NCBI GenBank assembly: GCA_025464975.1
Contig: JAODMT010000013.1
Location: 1-64,000 of the forward strand
Origin: Microbacteriaceae bacterium
GTDB lineage: Bacteria > Actinomycetota > Actinomycetes > Actinomycetales > Microbacteriaceae
Length of the DNA: 64,000 nucleotides
Direction of reading: 5' to 3'
Shown: piece by piece, positions 42,215 through 52,771 of the stretch
Position numbering within the stretch: position 1 is the stretch's first letter
Layout of the letters: every line of letters begins with the position of its first letter
The notes under the pieces: generated by a model
What the model saw: the letters and a program-made list of their open reading frames with translations, nothing else
Told to the model about the DNA's origin: nothing
Databases searched by the model: none
Made by a program: the position numbers and the translations under genes

Positions 42215-44941
42215 TTACTCCCTGCCGGTTAGCTTCCAGGCGTCCTCATCCTCCGAGGAATCGTCCACCTCATCGTAACCGCTCGTCATGCTCGCCACCG
42301 GATCGTTGCCGGCCGGGTCGGCGGAATAGCGGTCGTCGGTCGCGGTGGTCGCGGGGCCGTCCTCGCCACGCAAGCGGGCGAGAACCCCGGGAAGCTGCTC
42401 GGGTGCGACGAGCACGTCGCGGGCCTTCGAACCCTCCGAGGGGCCGACAATCTCGCGAGACTCGAGGAGGTCCATGAGCCGCCCCGCCTTGGCAAATCCG
42501 ACCCGGAGCTTGCGTTGCAGCATCGACGTCGACCCGAATTGGGTGCTGACCACGAGCTCGGCCGCGGCAAGAAGCACCTCGAGGTCGTCCCCGATGTCGC
42601 CGTCGATCGCCTTCTTCTCGGCCTGGGCCGCGACATCCTGGCGGTAGACCGGCTGGGCCTGCCGGGTGACGTGCTGCACGACCGCCGCGACCTCGCTCTC
42701 GGTGACCCACGCTCCCTGGACTCGGATGGCCTTTGAGGCCCCCATCGGGAGGAACAGTGCGTCGCCCTGCCCGATGAGCTTGTCAGCCCCCGGCTGGTCG
42801 AGAATCACCCGGGAGTCGGTCATGCTCGACACCGCGAAGGCAAGGCGGCTCGGCACGTTCGCCTTGATGAGGCCCGTGACTACGTCGACCGACGGTCGCT
42901 GGGTTGCGAGCACGAGATGGATTCCGGATGCTCGTGCGAGCTGGGTGATTCGCACGATCGAGTCTTCGACGTCTCGCGGGGCGACCATCATGAGGTCGGC
43001 CAGCTCGTCGACGACGACGAGGAGATACGGGTACGGCTTGAGCGATCGCTCGCTGCCGGCCGGCAGAACAATCTCGTCGGCGACGACTGCGGCGTTGAAG
43101 TCGTCGATGTGCCGGAAGCCGAAGCTGGCGAGGTCGTCGTACCTCATGTCCATCTCCTTCACCACCCAGGCGAGCGCCTCCGCCGCCTTCTTCGGGTTGG
43201 TGATGATCGGCGTGATGAGGTGCGGAATGCCCGCGTAGGGCGCGAGCTCGACCCGCTTCGGGTCGATGAGCACCATCCGCACCTCCGAGGGCTTGGCCCG
43301 CATGAGAAGCGACGTGATCATCGAGTTGACGAAGCTGGACTTTCCGGAACCGGTGGAACCGGCGACGAGGAGGTGGGGCATCTTGGCGAGGTTGGCAACG
43401 ACGAACCCGCCCTCGACATCCTTCCCGAGCCCGATTGTCATGGGGTGGACGCTCGAGGTGCTCGCCTTCGAGCGAAGCACGTCGCCGAGGGACACGATTT
43501 CGCGATCGGCATTCGGGATCTCGACCCCGATCGCACTCTTCCCGGGAATCGGAGAAAGGATGCGTACTTCGTTGCTCGCGACCGCGTAGGAGAGGTTCTT
43601 GGTCAGCGCCGTGACGCGTTCGACCTTCACCCCCGGGCCGAGTTCGATCTCGTAGCGCGTGACCGTCGGGCCGCGACTGAATCCGGTGACGCGGGCATCC
43701 ACCTGGAACTGCTTGAGCACTTCGGTGATCGCTGCGACGATTACGTCGTTGGCCTCCGAGCGCGACTTGGGGGGCGTGCCCGGCACGAGGGTCGCTGCCG
43801 AGGGCAGCCGGTACGGCAATGCCGGTTGCGTCTGGTGCGGGGAATCAAACTCGCCGAGTTCGCCCTTGGTGGATGCGGTATCGGCGAACCCGGGAAGAAG
43901 GTCGGCGACGAGCGGACCGTCATCCCGGATGCCGGTCACCGGGGCCACCTCGCCGGTGAATCTCTTCACGGCATTCTCGGCCTCGACAAGCTCGTCGATG
44001 AGGCTGGTGCCGATTTCGTCCTCGCGCCTTGTCCGATCGATGACCTCGGTCTCGTTGGAGTCCTTGGTCAGCACCGGGCTGTCGAAGGCCGGCTCGTCCT
44101 TGGACTTGCTGCGACGCCACCACGGCAGCGGGCCAGAATCGTCGTCGTCCGCGTCGAGGTCGAGGTCGTCGAGGGTCCCGAAGGATCCGGTGCCTCCGGT
44201 AAACCCCTTTTGAAGCACCGCGGTCTTCGGCTCGGGGGTCGGCGCGTCGAACAGGTAGGCGTAGAGCTGCCGCAGCCGGGCCCCGATTCGGTTCGGCGGG
44301 GTCTTCGTGATGATGAAGAGCGAAAACAGAAGAAGCACCGACACGATCGGGGTGGCGAGCCACGCCGTACCGAGTGTCATCAGCGGTGCGGCGAGCACCC
44401 AACCGACGATGCCGCCGGCGTGCGCGAGAACTGCCATCCCCTTCGACGGTTGCGGCGCGCCACCGAAAATGTGGCAGAGCGAACTCACCGTCGTGAGTAG
44501 CAGGGCAAGTCCGATCCCGATCCGGCCGTTGTCGTGAACGGATGACGGATGCCGGAACAGCCAGACGGCGAACAGCAGCATGATCACCGGGAGCGCGAAG
44601 GCGACCCGACCGAACAGCCCGCCGAATGTATAGGAGTCGAGCGCGATGGCGACCGGATCCGTGGGGTTGAACCACTCAACGACGACCCCGAGCACCGCGA
44701 GGACGAACAGGAAGAACGGGAATCCGTCGCGACGCTCATCCTTGGCAAGGGTCTCCCTGCCGAGGACCCGCGCCGCACCGCCGACGATGTGGGCGAGCCC
44801 GAGCCAGGCCGAGCTGAAGAAACCGTGTTCCGGCTGCGGCGTGACGACGGGCATCTTGCGGGTAGTTCCCTTGCCGGTTGGTCGAGTCGAACCGCGTGCC
44901 GTTGTGCGGGCACGCGGGGTCGACTTTGAGCTCGTAGCCAT
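42215..44941 (-). CDS. ftsK: DNA translocase FtsK/SpoIIIE
   Basis: Couples chromosome segregation to division. The 908-residue product has a basic N-terminus, four membrane spans (about 50-200), a linker rich in Asp and Ser, the RecA-like motor with Walker [12 protein letters not shown] and Walker B-like [11 protein letters not shown], and a C-terminal winged-helix gamma domain ([21 protein letters not shown] region) that reads KOPS-type sequences. ATG at 44941 is supported by TACCGT 7 nt upstream. Confidence 0.96.
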   Translation of the reverse strand: MATSSKSTPRARTTARGSTRPTGKGTTRKMPVVTPQPEHGFFSSAWLGLAHIVGGAARVLGRETLAKDERRDGFPFFLFVLAVLGVVVEWFNPTDPVAIALDSYTFGGLFGRVAFALPVIMLLFAVWLFRHPSSVHDNGRIGIGLALLLTTVSSLCHIFGGAPQPSKGMAVLAHAGGIVGWVLAAPLMTLGTAWLATPIVSVLLLFSLFIITKTPPNRIGARLRQLYAYLFDAPTPEPKTAVLQKGFTGGTGSFGTLDDLDLDADDDDSGPLPWWRRSKSKDEPAFDSPVLTKDSNETEVIDRTRREDEIGTSLIDELVEAENAVKRFTGEVAPVTGIRDDGPLVADLLPGFADTASTKGELGEFDSPHQTQPALPYRLPSAATLVPGTPPKSRSEANDVIVAAITEVLKQFQVDARVTGFSRGPTVTRYEIELGPGVKVERVTALTKNLSYAVASNEVRILSPIPGKSAIGVEIPNADREIVSLGDVLRSKASTSSVHPMTIGLGKDVEGGFVVANLAKMPHLLVAGSTGSGKSSFVNSMITSLLMRAKPSEVRMVLIDPKRVELAPYAGIPHLITPIITNPKKAAEALAWVVKEMDMRYDDLASFGFRHIDDFNAAVVADEIVLPAGSERSLKPYPYLLVVVDELADLMMVAPRDVEDSIVRITQLARASGIHLVLATQRPSVDVVTGLIKANVPSRLAFAVSSMTDSRVILDQPGADKLIGQGDALFLPMGASKAIRVQGAWVTESEVAAVVQHVTRQAQPVYRQDVAAQAEKKAIDGDIGDDLEVLLAAAELVVSTQFGSTSMLQRKLRVGFAKAGRLMDLLESREIVGPSEGSKARDVLVAPEQLPGVLARLRGEDGPATTATDDRYSADPAGNDPVASMTSGYDEVDDSSEDEDAWKLTGRE

Positions 44942-44948
44942 GTGTTCA

Positions 44949-44954
44949 ACGGTA
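44949..44954 (-). promoter_or_regulatory. Leaderless-type -10 box of ftsK
   Basis: TACCGT on the minus strand, 7 nt before the ATG; no ribosome site. Confidence 0.45.
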
Positions 44955-45002
44955 GCGCCGGGAGGAGAACCAGACCGTCTCGACACGCAAGACGGGACGC
45001 CG

Positions 45003-46235
45003 TCAGTAGCGGATCGCGTCGATCACCTTGAACCGCACCGCCGCGACCGCGGGAAGGAGCCCCGCCAGGACACCGACGGCCATCGCGCAGACCAGGCCGA
45101 GGATGGCAGCCTCGATGGGGAAAGGCGGAAGATCGATCGTGTTGCCCTGGGAGATCTTGCCCTGCACCCATGGATTCTCCACGATGGCAATGGACACGGC
45201 GACCCCGACGGCACCCGCTACAAGTGTGGCAACGACGCTCTCCATCATCACGGCGAAGAACACCCGGCCTGCCGTCGCGCCAAAGCTGCGTCGGATGCCG
45301 ATTTCCCGGATGCGTTGACGCACGGTGACCAGGGAAATATTCACGAGGCTGAGCGCACCGAGAAACAGCACGAGTCCGGCGATGCCGCCAACCACGATCT
45401 TTATCGGCCCGAGCTGATCTCCCCCGAACGCGAGGTAGTCGTTTCGCTGAATCTGAACCATCGCACCACTGCCCGCTGCAGCAACCATGTCTCGCTTGAT
45501 GAGCGGCTCGAGGTCCTTGGCGACGGACGGCGGCACCCACGCCTCAAATTGCGCCTGCTGTTCTTCTGGCGATGACGCCGAAGTCGATGTTGCGGCAAAG
45601 CCAGACGGCAACATGTACATGGCCGGTTGATCCGTGCCAAACGTCTGGCCGGAGATTCCGATGACGACCGCGGAAACGGGATGAGGTCCAAGCAATGACA
45701 CCGTCGGGTGGGTGCGCAGATCGGGGGAGCCAATTCGCTGCCAGAATACGTCGTTCACCACGAGGGCGGGAGCCAGCCGGCGCTCGTCCGACTGGACGAA
45801 CCAGGACCCCTGGCTCACTGCGACGCGATGCATCACCTGGTAGTCGACATCGACAGCGGTCGTGTACACGGGAGCTGCGCCCGTGCCGAACTGCACTTCG
45901 CGGCTGCCACCCAGCACACTCGAGTGATAGGTGATTTTGTACCGTTCGGTTACGGTGTCGAAGGCGTTGCCCATCGCAGGACCGTTGATCACGCCACCTG
46001 GCCTCCCCGGGGAAACGAAGACGGACAGCATGGCAGGGCGTCCTCCCGAGCGTTCGCTCGACTCTCGCACGGCCTGCTCGGCGATCCCGCCGAGTCCCGC
46101 GACGGAGGTGATTGCGGCCACAGCGACGGCGACGCCGATGAGGCTGAGCAACACGCGGGTCTTGTGGATGCGCACCTCGGCCCAGGCCTCGGCGAGGGAA
46201 CCGACGAGAGCAGCGGCCGGTGACTGCCGCTTCAT
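45003..46235 (-). CDS. MacB-type ABC transporter permease (FtsX-like)
   Basis: A 410-residue permease: one N-terminal span (about 28-50), a large extracytoplasmic domain (about 55-275) and three C-terminal spans in the FtsX-like domain ending KVIDAIRY. The motif [16 protein letters not shown] is typical of MacB-like exporters. The ATG overlaps the ATPase stop (ATGA). The substrate is unknown; antibiotics, peptides or lipoproteins are handled by relatives. Confidence 0.88.
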   Translation of the reverse strand: MKRQSPAAALVGSLAEAWAEVRIHKTRVLLSLIGVAVAVAAITSVAGLGGIAEQAVRESSERSGGRPAMLSVFVSPGRPGGVINGPAMGNAFDTVTERYKITYHSSVLGGSREVQFGTGAAPVYTTAVDVDYQVMHRVAVSQGSWFVQSDERRLAPALVVNDVFWQRIGSPDLRTHPTVSLLGPHPVSAVVIGISGQTFGTDQPAMYMLPSGFAATSTSASSPEEQQAQFEAWVPPSVAKDLEPLIKRDMVAAAGSGAMVQIQRNDYLAFGGDQLGPIKIVVGGIAGLVLFLGALSLVNISLVTVRQRIREIGIRRSFGATAGRVFFAVMMESVVATLVAGAVGVAVSIAIVENPWVQGKISQGNTIDLPPFPIEAAILGLVCAMAVGVLAGLLPAVAAVRFKVIDAIRY

Positions 46236-46969
46236 GCGGCGGCTCGTGAGGCGCTCTGCCGCTCGGCGAATTCGAGCACCCGCTGAGCTTCTACGCTCGA
46301 GAGCACACCCCGGTCGAGGCGATAGTGACGCCGAGCTCGCGCCGCGACATTCACATCGTGGGTGATCGTGATGAGCGCCGCGCCGGACGATTCGGCGACG
46401 TCGTCAAGCAGTTCCATGACGCTCGCCCCGGTCTCGATATCGAGCGCCCCGGTCGGTTCGTCGGCGAGGATCAGACGGGGGCCGCGCACGAGCGCTCGCG
46501 CGATGGCGACCCGCTGTTGCTCGCCGCCCGATAACTTTTCCGGGATGGAATCCAGCCGTCTGCCAAGCCCCACCCGCTCGAGCATTTCGGCGGCGAGACG
46601 CTTGCGGTTCCAGAATGCTCGGCCGGTCGCGTAGAGCATCGGCGTCATGACATTCTCGAGGGCCGTACGCCCGCTCAAGAGGTTGAATTGCTGAAAGATG
46701 AACCCGATCTCGGCACCCCGGGCCCGGTCTCGCTCGTTTGCCGAGAAGTCGCTCGTGAGACGATCGTCGAAGTAAATGCTGCCGGAAGTCGGTTTGTCGA
46801 GCAGTCCGAGCAGGTTGAGGAGCGTCGACTTTCCGGATCCGCTTCGACCGACGATGGAGACGTGGTCGCCGACCGCCACGTCGAGGTCGACGCCCTTGAG
46901 GATCTCCAGGACCTCCTCATCCGGCAGCTCGACCGAACGGGTCACGGCCTCGAGCCGCAGCAGGCTCAC
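46232..46969 (-). CDS. MacB/LolD-type ABC transporter ATPase
   Basis: A 245-residue ATPase with Walker A GRSGSGKST at about 41-49, Q-loop IFQQFNLL, signature LSGGEQQRVAIARAL, Walker B RLILADEPTGALD and H-loop ITHD. The ATG overlaps the stop of the adaptor gene (ATGA). It belongs with the permease and adaptor encoded on both sides. Confidence 0.93.
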   Translation of the reverse strand: MSLLRLEAVTRSVELPDEEVLEILKGVDLDVAVGDHVSIVGRSGSGKSTLLNLLGLLDKPTSGSIYFDDRLTSDFSANERDRARGAEIGFIFQQFNLLSGRTALENVMTPMLYATGRAFWNRKRLAAEMLERVGLGRRLDSIPEKLSGGEQQRVAIARALVRGPRLILADEPTGALDIETGASVMELLDDVAESSGAALITITHDVNVAARARRHYRLDRGVLSSVEAQRVLEFAERQSASRAAA

Positions 46970-47964
46970 CCCCCGACTCCCTGGCAGTCCACGGCCACTG
47001 GACCCTGCTCCGGAGCGTTGCAGTCCGGCGCGGCTGCCCCTGGCACGTACTGCAGAATCTGGTCGCCCTTCTTCAGCCCCGTAGCGATCTGAACGTTCTT
47101 ACCGTCGTTGAGCCCGAGGGTAACCGGGCGCGACTCCGTTGAGCCGTCGGGCTTTGTCGAGTAGACCACGCCGGTCTGCGCGGTGCCCTCCACTGCCGTG
47201 ATCGGCACGATGAGTACGTCAGACGCGACTCCGCCCGAGATAGTCAGCTGTGCGGCCAGGCCTGCGAAAACCGTGACGCCCGCGGGAATCGCGCAGTGAA
47301 TTGTCGTGCCGCCGCTCGACGCGGCCGGCGAAGCGCTGTCGGACGCGGCCGGGTCGGGAGTAGCGCCGGCCAGCGGGGTCGAGATCGTCAGGCCGGTGCA
47401 GGTGAACGGCGCCGGACCATTCGTGATCGCGACCTTCGCTTCGGTCGGACGGTTCAGAAGCCGGTATTGCTGGTCGGCTTCGAGCGTTCCGGTCACCCCG
47501 AAACCGGGCGGGGCGACCTGACCGATCGGGTCGCCGACTGCGACAATCTGTTCGCCGATCACCGCAATCGACGACAGGATGCCGGTCGAACCGGCTGTCA
47601 CGGTGACCGTCTTGATCAGCGGAGTCCCGTCTGCCGCGAATGTCTCCGAGCGGATCGTGACGATTGGGGTCTTGGCCTCGACGGCCTGACCGGTCGTCGC
47701 AAGCACCTTCTTCACCGTCCCGGCGAGGGTCGCCTTGACCGGAATGGCCGGGTCGGCCGCTACCGTCCCCTTCAGGGTGACGTCGTTGGTGATGGTTCCC
47801 GTTTCCACGGTGGTCATCGGCTCCGAAACCTGGGCGGTCGGCTGTGCCGGGTCGGTTGCGGCGGTGGCCGCCGAGAAGAAGGCAAGCTTGCCGAGCGCCG
47901 CGGCGATCACCAGAAGAATTACGATCCGGATGATCGGAAACACCCATTTTCGCGTAATACCCAT
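46966..47964 (-). CDS. HlyD/MacA-like membrane adaptor of the ABC exporter
   Basis: A 332-residue protein with one N-terminal span (about 8-27) and an extracytoplasmic part with two lipoyl/barrel-sandwich halves (GTVKKVLATTGQAVEAKTPIV and GILSSIAVIGEQIVAVGDPIGQV), the design of periplasmic adaptor proteins without a long coiled coil. The C-terminal region has AVEGTAQTGVVYS and LKKGDQILQYVP blocks. First gene of the three-gene operon. Confidence 0.85.
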   Translation of the reverse strand: MGITRKWVFPIIRIVILLVIAAALGKLAFFSAATAATDPAQPTAQVSEPMTTVETGTITNDVTLKGTVAADPAIPVKATLAGTVKKVLATTGQAVEAKTPIVTIRSETFAADGTPLIKTVTVTAGSTGILSSIAVIGEQIVAVGDPIGQVAPPGFGVTGTLEADQQYRLLNRPTEAKVAITNGPAPFTCTGLTISTPLAGATPDPAASDSASPAASSGGTTIHCAIPAGVTVFAGLAAQLTISGGVASDVLIVPITAVEGTAQTGVVYSTKPDGSTESRPVTLGLNDGKNVQIATGLKKGDQILQYVPGAAAPDCNAPEQGPVAVDCQGVGG

Positions 47965-47994
47965 GACGCCCCCCGACTCAACTGGCTAATTAAT

Positions 47995-48021
47995 CCTCAC
48001 CATAGCCGAGATTGAGTGAGG
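47995..48021 (-). promoter_or_regulatory. Palindrome in the efflux operon promoter region
   Basis: CCTCAC (47995-48000) and GTGAGG (48016-48021) form an inverted repeat with a 15-nt centre. On the minus strand TATGGT, a possible -10, lies inside it at 47999-48004. A further CCTCAC/GTGAGG-like copy (GTGAGGG) occurs just upstream. It looks like an operator, but no cognate regulator is adjacent. Confidence 0.35.
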
Positions 48022-48046
48022 AAAGATCAACCGTGAGGGTGACGTT

Positions 48047-49723
48047 TTAAGCCTCGATCACCACCGGCACGATCATCGGACGACGGCGATGAGAGGTGTT
48101 GACCCAGCGGCCGACCGTGCGACGGATGACTTGGCTGAACGCGTGCGTGTCCCGGGTCCCGTTGCCGGCGGCCTCGGACAGGGCGCGCACGATGAGCGGC
48201 TTGACAGCGTCGAACACCGACTCGTCCTCGGCGAAGCCGCGAGCCTGAATTTCCGGCCCGACGATGACCCGACCGGTCTGGGCGTCGATCGCGACGAAGA
48301 TCGAGACGAACCCCTCCTCGGCGAGGATGCGGCGATCCTTAAGGTCGGCGTCGGTGATCTCGCCGACAGTCGCTCCGTCGACGTAGACGTAGCCGAGGTC
48401 AAGCTGACCGACGACTTCGGCTACCCCGTCCTTCAGGTCGATGACGATTCCGTCTTCGCCGATGAAGGTGTTGGCCTCCGGAATACCGCTCAGGACTGCG
48501 AGCTGTTGGTTGGAGACGAGGTGACGATATTCGCCGTGCACGGGAAGCACGTTTTTCGGCTGGAGGATGTTGTAGACGTACAGCAGCTCGCCGGCCGATG
48601 CGTGACCGGAGACGTGCACCTTCGCATTGCCCTTGTGCACGACATGTGCCCCGAGCTTGACGAGTCCGTTGATCACCCGGTAGACGGCGTTCTCGTTCCC
48701 GGGAATCAGGCTCGAGGCGAGAATGACGGTGTCACCCTTTCCCACCTCGATCTGGTGTTCGCGATTCGCCATTCTCGCGAGCACGGCCATCGGTTCCCCC
48801 TGGGAACCGGTGCTCATGTAGACGACCTTGTCGTCCGGCAGGTCCGCGGCCTTCTTCGCCTCGATCAGCACGCCGTTCGGCACCTTGAGGTAGCCGAGGT
48901 CGGCGGCGATCCCCATATTGCGCACCATCGAGCGCCCCATGAACGCGACGCGTCGGCCATTGGCGTGTGCGGCATCCAGCACCTGCTGAACGCGGTGCAC
49001 GTGGCTCGAGAAGCTCGCGACGATCACTCGACGTGGCGCCTTGGAGATGACGGACTCGAGTACCGGGCCGATATCCCGCTCTGGGGCGGTGAAGCCGGGC
49101 ACGTCGGCATTGGTGGAGTCCGGAAGGAACAGATCGACGCCGATCTCGCCGAGTCGGGCGAATGCGCGAAGGTCGGTGATCCGGTCGTCGAGCGGCAGCT
49201 GATCCATTTTGAAGTCGCCGGTGTGCAGAACGACTCCAGCCGAGGTCTTGATGGCAACGGCGAGCGCGTCCGGAATGGAGTGGTTTACGGCGATGAATTC
49301 CAGGTCGAACGGCCCGAACTTCTCCTCCTGGCCCTCCCGGACGGTGAGCGTGTACGGCTTGATCCGGTGTTCCTTGAGCTTCGCCTCGACGAGCGCGAGG
49401 GTCAACGTCGATCCGATGAGCGGGATGTCCTGCCGAAGGCGCAGCAGGTAGGGAACGGCGCCGATGTGGTCTTCGTGGCCGTGCGTGAGAACGACGCCGA
49501 GCACGTCGTCGAGCCGGTTCCGGATGGGGCTGAAGTCGGGCAGGATCAGGTCGACCCCTGGCTGGTTCTCCTCGGGAAACAGCACGCCGCAGTCGACGAT
49601 GAGAATCTTCCCGTCGATTTCGTACGCGGTCATGTTGCGGCCGATTTCGCCCAGTCCGCCGATCGGGATCACGCGGAGCGTTCCCGGGGCGAGTGGACGC
49701 GGGTCATATAGAGGTGTGTTCAT
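48047..49723 (-). CDS. rnj: Ribonuclease J
   Basis: A 558-residue metallo-beta-lactamase/beta-CASP ribonuclease with endo- and 5'-exonuclease activity in relatives. The zinc motif HGHEDH is at 81-86, followed by HTGDFKMD and a beta-CASP part with SFSSHVHRVQQ, STGSQGEP and HVSGHAS. It follows dapA by 79 nt on the same strand, as in mycobacteria. Confidence 0.95.
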   Translation of the reverse strand: MNTPLYDPRPLAPGTLRVIPIGGLGEIGRNMTAYEIDGKILIVDCGVLFPEENQPGVDLILPDFSPIRNRLDDVLGVVLTHGHEDHIGAVPYLLRLRQDIPLIGSTLTLALVEAKLKEHRIKPYTLTVREGQEEKFGPFDLEFIAVNHSIPDALAVAIKTSAGVVLHTGDFKMDQLPLDDRITDLRAFARLGEIGVDLFLPDSTNADVPGFTAPERDIGPVLESVISKAPRRVIVASFSSHVHRVQQVLDAAHANGRRVAFMGRSMVRNMGIAADLGYLKVPNGVLIEAKKAADLPDDKVVYMSTGSQGEPMAVLARMANREHQIEVGKGDTVILASSLIPGNENAVYRVINGLVKLGAHVVHKGNAKVHVSGHASAGELLYVYNILQPKNVLPVHGEYRHLVSNQQLAVLSGIPEANTFIGEDGIVIDLKDGVAEVVGQLDLGYVYVDGATVGEITDADLKDRRILAEEGFVSIFVAIDAQTGRVIVGPEIQARGFAEDESVFDAVKPLIVRALSEAAGNGTRDTHAFSQVIRRTVGRWVNTSHRRRPMIVPVVIEA

Positions 49724-49802
49724 GGAGTCCTGTTGGTTGCGGCCCTTCGGCCGATTTGGGTGGGGTCTCTAACCCCCTGTCTAAGCGTGAGAGGCGGCTC
49801 GC

Positions 49803-50780
49803 CTACCGTGTCGTCCCGGCGACTTTCGGCAGGGCGCCGCCGGCTGCTGCATTGCGGTCGGGACGGAAGTTGCTGAGGTCGACTCCGGGGATGGCACCGA
49901 CGAGTGCGATCTCGTCTTCGATCTGCGCGGCTTCGAAGTCTTCTGGCCCGACCAGCGGCAGCCGAACGCGAGGGCTGTCGATTCGGCCGAGGCCGTGCAG
50001 GATGTACTTTGCCGCGACGGTTCCCGGAACATGGGTCATGACGGCGCGCACGAGAGGTTCTAGCTGCCGGTGCGCGGCGGTCGCTGTGGCGAGGTCGCCG
50101 CGATTGACGGCGTCGACGATCACCCGGTACGGCGCGGCGGCGATGTTCGCGGTGACCCCGATGAGCCCGGTTGCGCCGATGCTGAGATGCGGGAGCACGT
50201 TTGTGTCGTCGCCGGAGAAGTAGAGAAGGTCGGTCTGATTGAGCACGCGACTGACCTCGCTGAAGTCACCCTTCGCATCCTTGATCGCGAGGATATTCGG
50301 GTGCTTGGCCGCCCGAAGGATCGTCTCGTAGGTGATCGGGATTCCTGTGCGACCGGGGATGTCATACAGGATGACCGGGAGGTCCGTGGCATCCGCGATC
50401 ATCCGAAAGTGGGTGAGCACTCCGGCCTGGGTCGGCTTGTTGTAGTACGGGGTCACGATCATGACCGCGTCTGCGCCGGCCTTCTCGCTGTGCTTGTACA
50501 GCTCGATTGCGTGCGCGGTCTCGTTGGAGCCACCGCCCGTGATGATCTTGGCACGGCCGGCGGCGACGGACTTGCCAACCTCGACGAGCTTGAGCTTCTC
50601 GGGGTCCGTGAGGGTCGAGGTCTCGCCCGTCGTTCCCGTGACGACGATGCCGTCCGCTCCGGCGGTGATCACGTCGTCGATGTGCTTCTCGACTCCGTTC
50701 CAATCGACCTCGCCGTCCGCGGTGAACGGGGTGACTAGCGCGACGAGCACTTGGCCGAATGGATTGTAAGACGTAGACAC
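49803..50780 (-). CDS. dapA: 4-hydroxy-tetrahydrodipicolinate synthase
   Basis: First committed step of lysine/diaminopimelate synthesis, from pyruvate and aspartate semialdehyde. The 325-residue barrel has the TGTTGE motif at 48-53, Tyr in VTPYYNKPTQ and the Schiff-base Lys167 in AIKDAKGD. GTG at 50780 is supported by TACCCT 7 nt upstream. Confidence 0.96.
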   Translation of the reverse strand: MSTSYNPFGQVLVALVTPFTADGEVDWNGVEKHIDDVITAGADGIVVTGTTGETSTLTDPEKLKLVEVGKSVAAGRAKIITGGGSNETAHAIELYKHSEKAGADAVMIVTPYYNKPTQAGVLTHFRMIADATDLPVILYDIPGRTGIPITYETILRAAKHPNILAIKDAKGDFSEVSRVLNQTDLLYFSGDDTNVLPHLSIGATGLIGVTANIAAAPYRVIVDAVNRGDLATATAAHRQLEPLVRAVMTHVPGTVAAKYILHGLGRIDSPRVRLPLVGPEDFEAAQIEDEIALVGAIPGVDLSNFRPDRNAAAGGALPKVAGTTR

Positions 50781-50787
50781 GTGTTAC

Positions 50788-50793
50788 AGGGTA
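50788..50793 (-). promoter_or_regulatory. Leaderless-type -10 box of dapA
   Basis: TACCCT on the minus strand, 7 nt before the GTG; no ribosome site. Confidence 0.45.
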
Positions 50794-50907
50794 TCGCGTG
50801 CGGCCGCTCTGGCGGTCGGCTGCGAAAAACGCAGAGGCACCGCGGAGCGGGGCGGCGATTGCACCGGCGCCCGCGCGTAGGCTGGACACTCCAACGGAGG
50901 AGGCACC

Positions 50908-51333
50908 ATGACAGTGACGAGCGAAGCGACGACTGTCTGGTCCGGCGATCTGCTGTCCGGCGACGGCATTGTCACCCTCGACTCCTCCACGGCGGCATCG
51001 TTTCCGGTGAGCTGGGCCGCCCGGTCCAAGGGAGAGGCGGGCGGCACGAACCCCGAGGAACTCCTCGGAGCGGCACACGCCGCGTGCTTCTCCATGGCTC
51101 TCGCCGGCGCCCTCGCCGACGCCGGGACTCCCCCACACAGCGTCCAGACCACCGCCGCCGTGACCTTCGACCCGGCCAAGGGCATAACGGGCAGCCACCT
51201 CCTCGTGAGCGCGCGCGTCCCCGGAATCAGCGAGGCCGACTTCGAACGCATAGCCGAGGAGACAAAAACATCCTGCCCGGTCTCGCGCGCGTTGACCGGC
51301 ATCCCGATCACCCTGGAAGCTAATCTCGCATAG
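50908..51333 (+). CDS. OsmC/Ohr-family peroxidase
   Basis: A 141-residue thiol peroxidase. The two redox cysteines are Cys60 (AAHAACFSMAL) and Cys123 (TSCPVSRAL). The protein belongs to the OsmC branch and would reduce organic hydroperoxides. GGAGGAGG precedes the ATG, and TAGGCT about 30 nt further up is a likely -10. Confidence 0.92.
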   Translation: MTVTSEATTVWSGDLLSGDGIVTLDSSTAASFPVSWAARSKGEAGGTNPEELLGAAHAACFSMALAGALADAGTPPHSVQTTAAVTFDPAKGITGSHLLVSARVPGISEADFERIAEETKTSCPVSRALTGIPITLEANLA

Positions 51334-52283
51334 TGACTCCAGCGCCTCGCACAAAAGCGTCGAGCAAGACGGCGTCAAGCAAGTCCCGCGCACGTGGCCC
51401 GATGCGGGTACTCGTCTCCGGCGCCTCCGGATTCATCGGCACGGAGCTGACCGCGCAGCTGCGGGACGACGGTCACGAGGTGCTCTCGCTGGTTCGCCGC
51501 CAGCCGCGGTCCGACACCGAAATCAACTGGGCACCGAGCGCACACATGCTCGACTCGAGCGTGATCGACACCGTCGACGCCGTGATCAACCTCTCCGGCG
51601 CCTCTATAGCGCGCCTGCCCTGGACGACCCGTTACCGCAAGGAGATCATCGAATCGCGGGTTCAGGCGACCCGAACCCTGGCGGAAGCGATGGCCAAGGC
51701 GTCGCGTCCGCCCGCGGTGTTCGTGAGCGGCTCGGCGGTCGGATTCTACGGGGACCGGCCCGGCGAACGACTCACCGAGGAATCGCCGCGCGGCCCAGGA
51801 TTTCTCGGAGACGTTGTCGAGGCGTGGGAGCAGGCCGCCCAGTTCCGCCCGGCCAAGACGCGGCTCGTGACGGTACGCACCGGACTCGTGATCGGAAACG
51901 GCGGTTCGCTCGGACCAGTCATGGCGCTCAGCCGCCTCGGTCTGGGATCGCGATTCGGCTCCGGCGGGGACATCTGGCCCTGGATCAGCCTCTACGACGA
52001 GGCGGCCGCGATCCGGCACCTGCTCACCTCGACGCTCAGCGGAGTCGTCAATCTGGTCGGACCGACTCCGGCGACCTCCGATCGCATCACGAGTTACGTC
52101 GCCCGCAGGATGCACCGCTGGTATGACTTTGCCGTGCCGGAGTGGGCCATCAGCGCCGCTCTCCGCGATGCCGGCCACGAACTGTTGCTCAGCAGCCAGC
52201 CGATAGTGCCGGAGCGGCTGATCGCCGACGGGTTCTCGTTCCGACATCGGACGGTGGAACAAGCGATCGACGCCTTCCTCTAG
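51333..52283 (+). CDS. NAD-dependent epimerase family protein (SDR39U1/TIGR01777 type)
   Basis: A 316-residue short-chain dehydrogenase-like protein. A Lys/Ser-rich N-terminal stretch precedes the nucleotide-binding loop VSGASGFIG at about 28-36; INLSGASIARLPW and FVSGSAVGFYGDR are typical of this subfamily. The GTG shares its first base with the TAG stop of the OsmC gene. Physiological substrate unknown. Confidence 0.85.
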   Translation: MTPAPRTKASSKTASSKSRARGPMRVLVSGASGFIGTELTAQLRDDGHEVLSLVRRQPRSDTEINWAPSAHMLDSSVIDTVDAVINLSGASIARLPWTTRYRKEIIESRVQATRTLAEAMAKASRPPAVFVSGSAVGFYGDRPGERLTEESPRGPGFLGDVVEAWEQAAQFRPAKTRLVTVRTGLVIGNGGSLGPVMALSRLGLGSRFGSGGDIWPWISLYDEAAAIRHLLTSTLSGVVNLVGPTPATSDRITSYVARRMHRWYDFAVPEWAISAALRDAGHELLLSSQPIVPERLIADGFSFRHRTVEQAIDAFL

Positions 52284-52298
52284 CCGGCGCCCGGGGCC

Positions 52299-52760
52299 CT
52301 AACCTGCGACCGGAGGCTCACGATTCTCCCGCTCGAGCGTGATCGCGCGACGGATCGAGCGCCGCGCCCTCGCGCGATCACCGCTCGCATCGTAGGCAAG
52401 CCCGAGCCGGAACCAGGCCTTCCAATTCCCCGGATCCGCCTCGACCTCGGCCTTATAGCGCGGGAATTCCGCATCGGCTGCGGCCCGCTCCGGCCGCCCG
52501 CTCGTGCGCTTCGGGAGCGCGTCGACGGGAAGGTCCCCGGAACGCTCGAGCGCACGGACCAGCCGTTGGCTTCGAGCTCCGAACAGCAGTTCGGCCCCGA
52601 GCGCCCATACCCCGAGAAGCGGAAGCACCAGTAGCGCGACTCCGAGGACCCGCGACACTGCGTTGTCGACCGAGATGAGCCGGATGGCGAGCTGCGCCAC
52701 CAGGAACAGGTACAGAAGCAGCAGCGCCGACATCAGGATGGCGGCGAGGCGACCCTTCAT
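52299..52760 (-). CDS. Membrane protein with TPR-like C-terminus
   Basis: A 153-residue protein with two membrane spans (about 6-30 and 38-60) and a cytoplasmic part containing one TPR-like repeat (GNWKAWFRLGLAYDASGDRARARRSIRRAI). ATG at 52760 is preferred for its GAGGGA ribosome site and short distance to the dapB stop (52772). Unknown role. Confidence 0.75.
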   Translation of the reverse strand: MKGRLAAILMSALLLLYLFLVAQLAIRLISVDNAVSRVLGVALLVLPLLGVWALGAELLFGARSQRLVRALERSGDLPVDALPKRTSGRPERAAADAEFPRYKAEVEADPGNWKAWFRLGLAYDASGDRARARRSIRRAITLERENREPPVAG

Positions 52761-52771
52761 TACCCGGTCCC

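Noticed and set aside
42917-44500. A 527-codon plus-strand frame opposite ftsK
   Set aside because: Antisense shadow of the FtsK motor; no domains.
48089-49711. A 540-codon plus-strand frame opposite RNase J
   Set aside because: Antisense shadow; it covers the gene nearly exactly.
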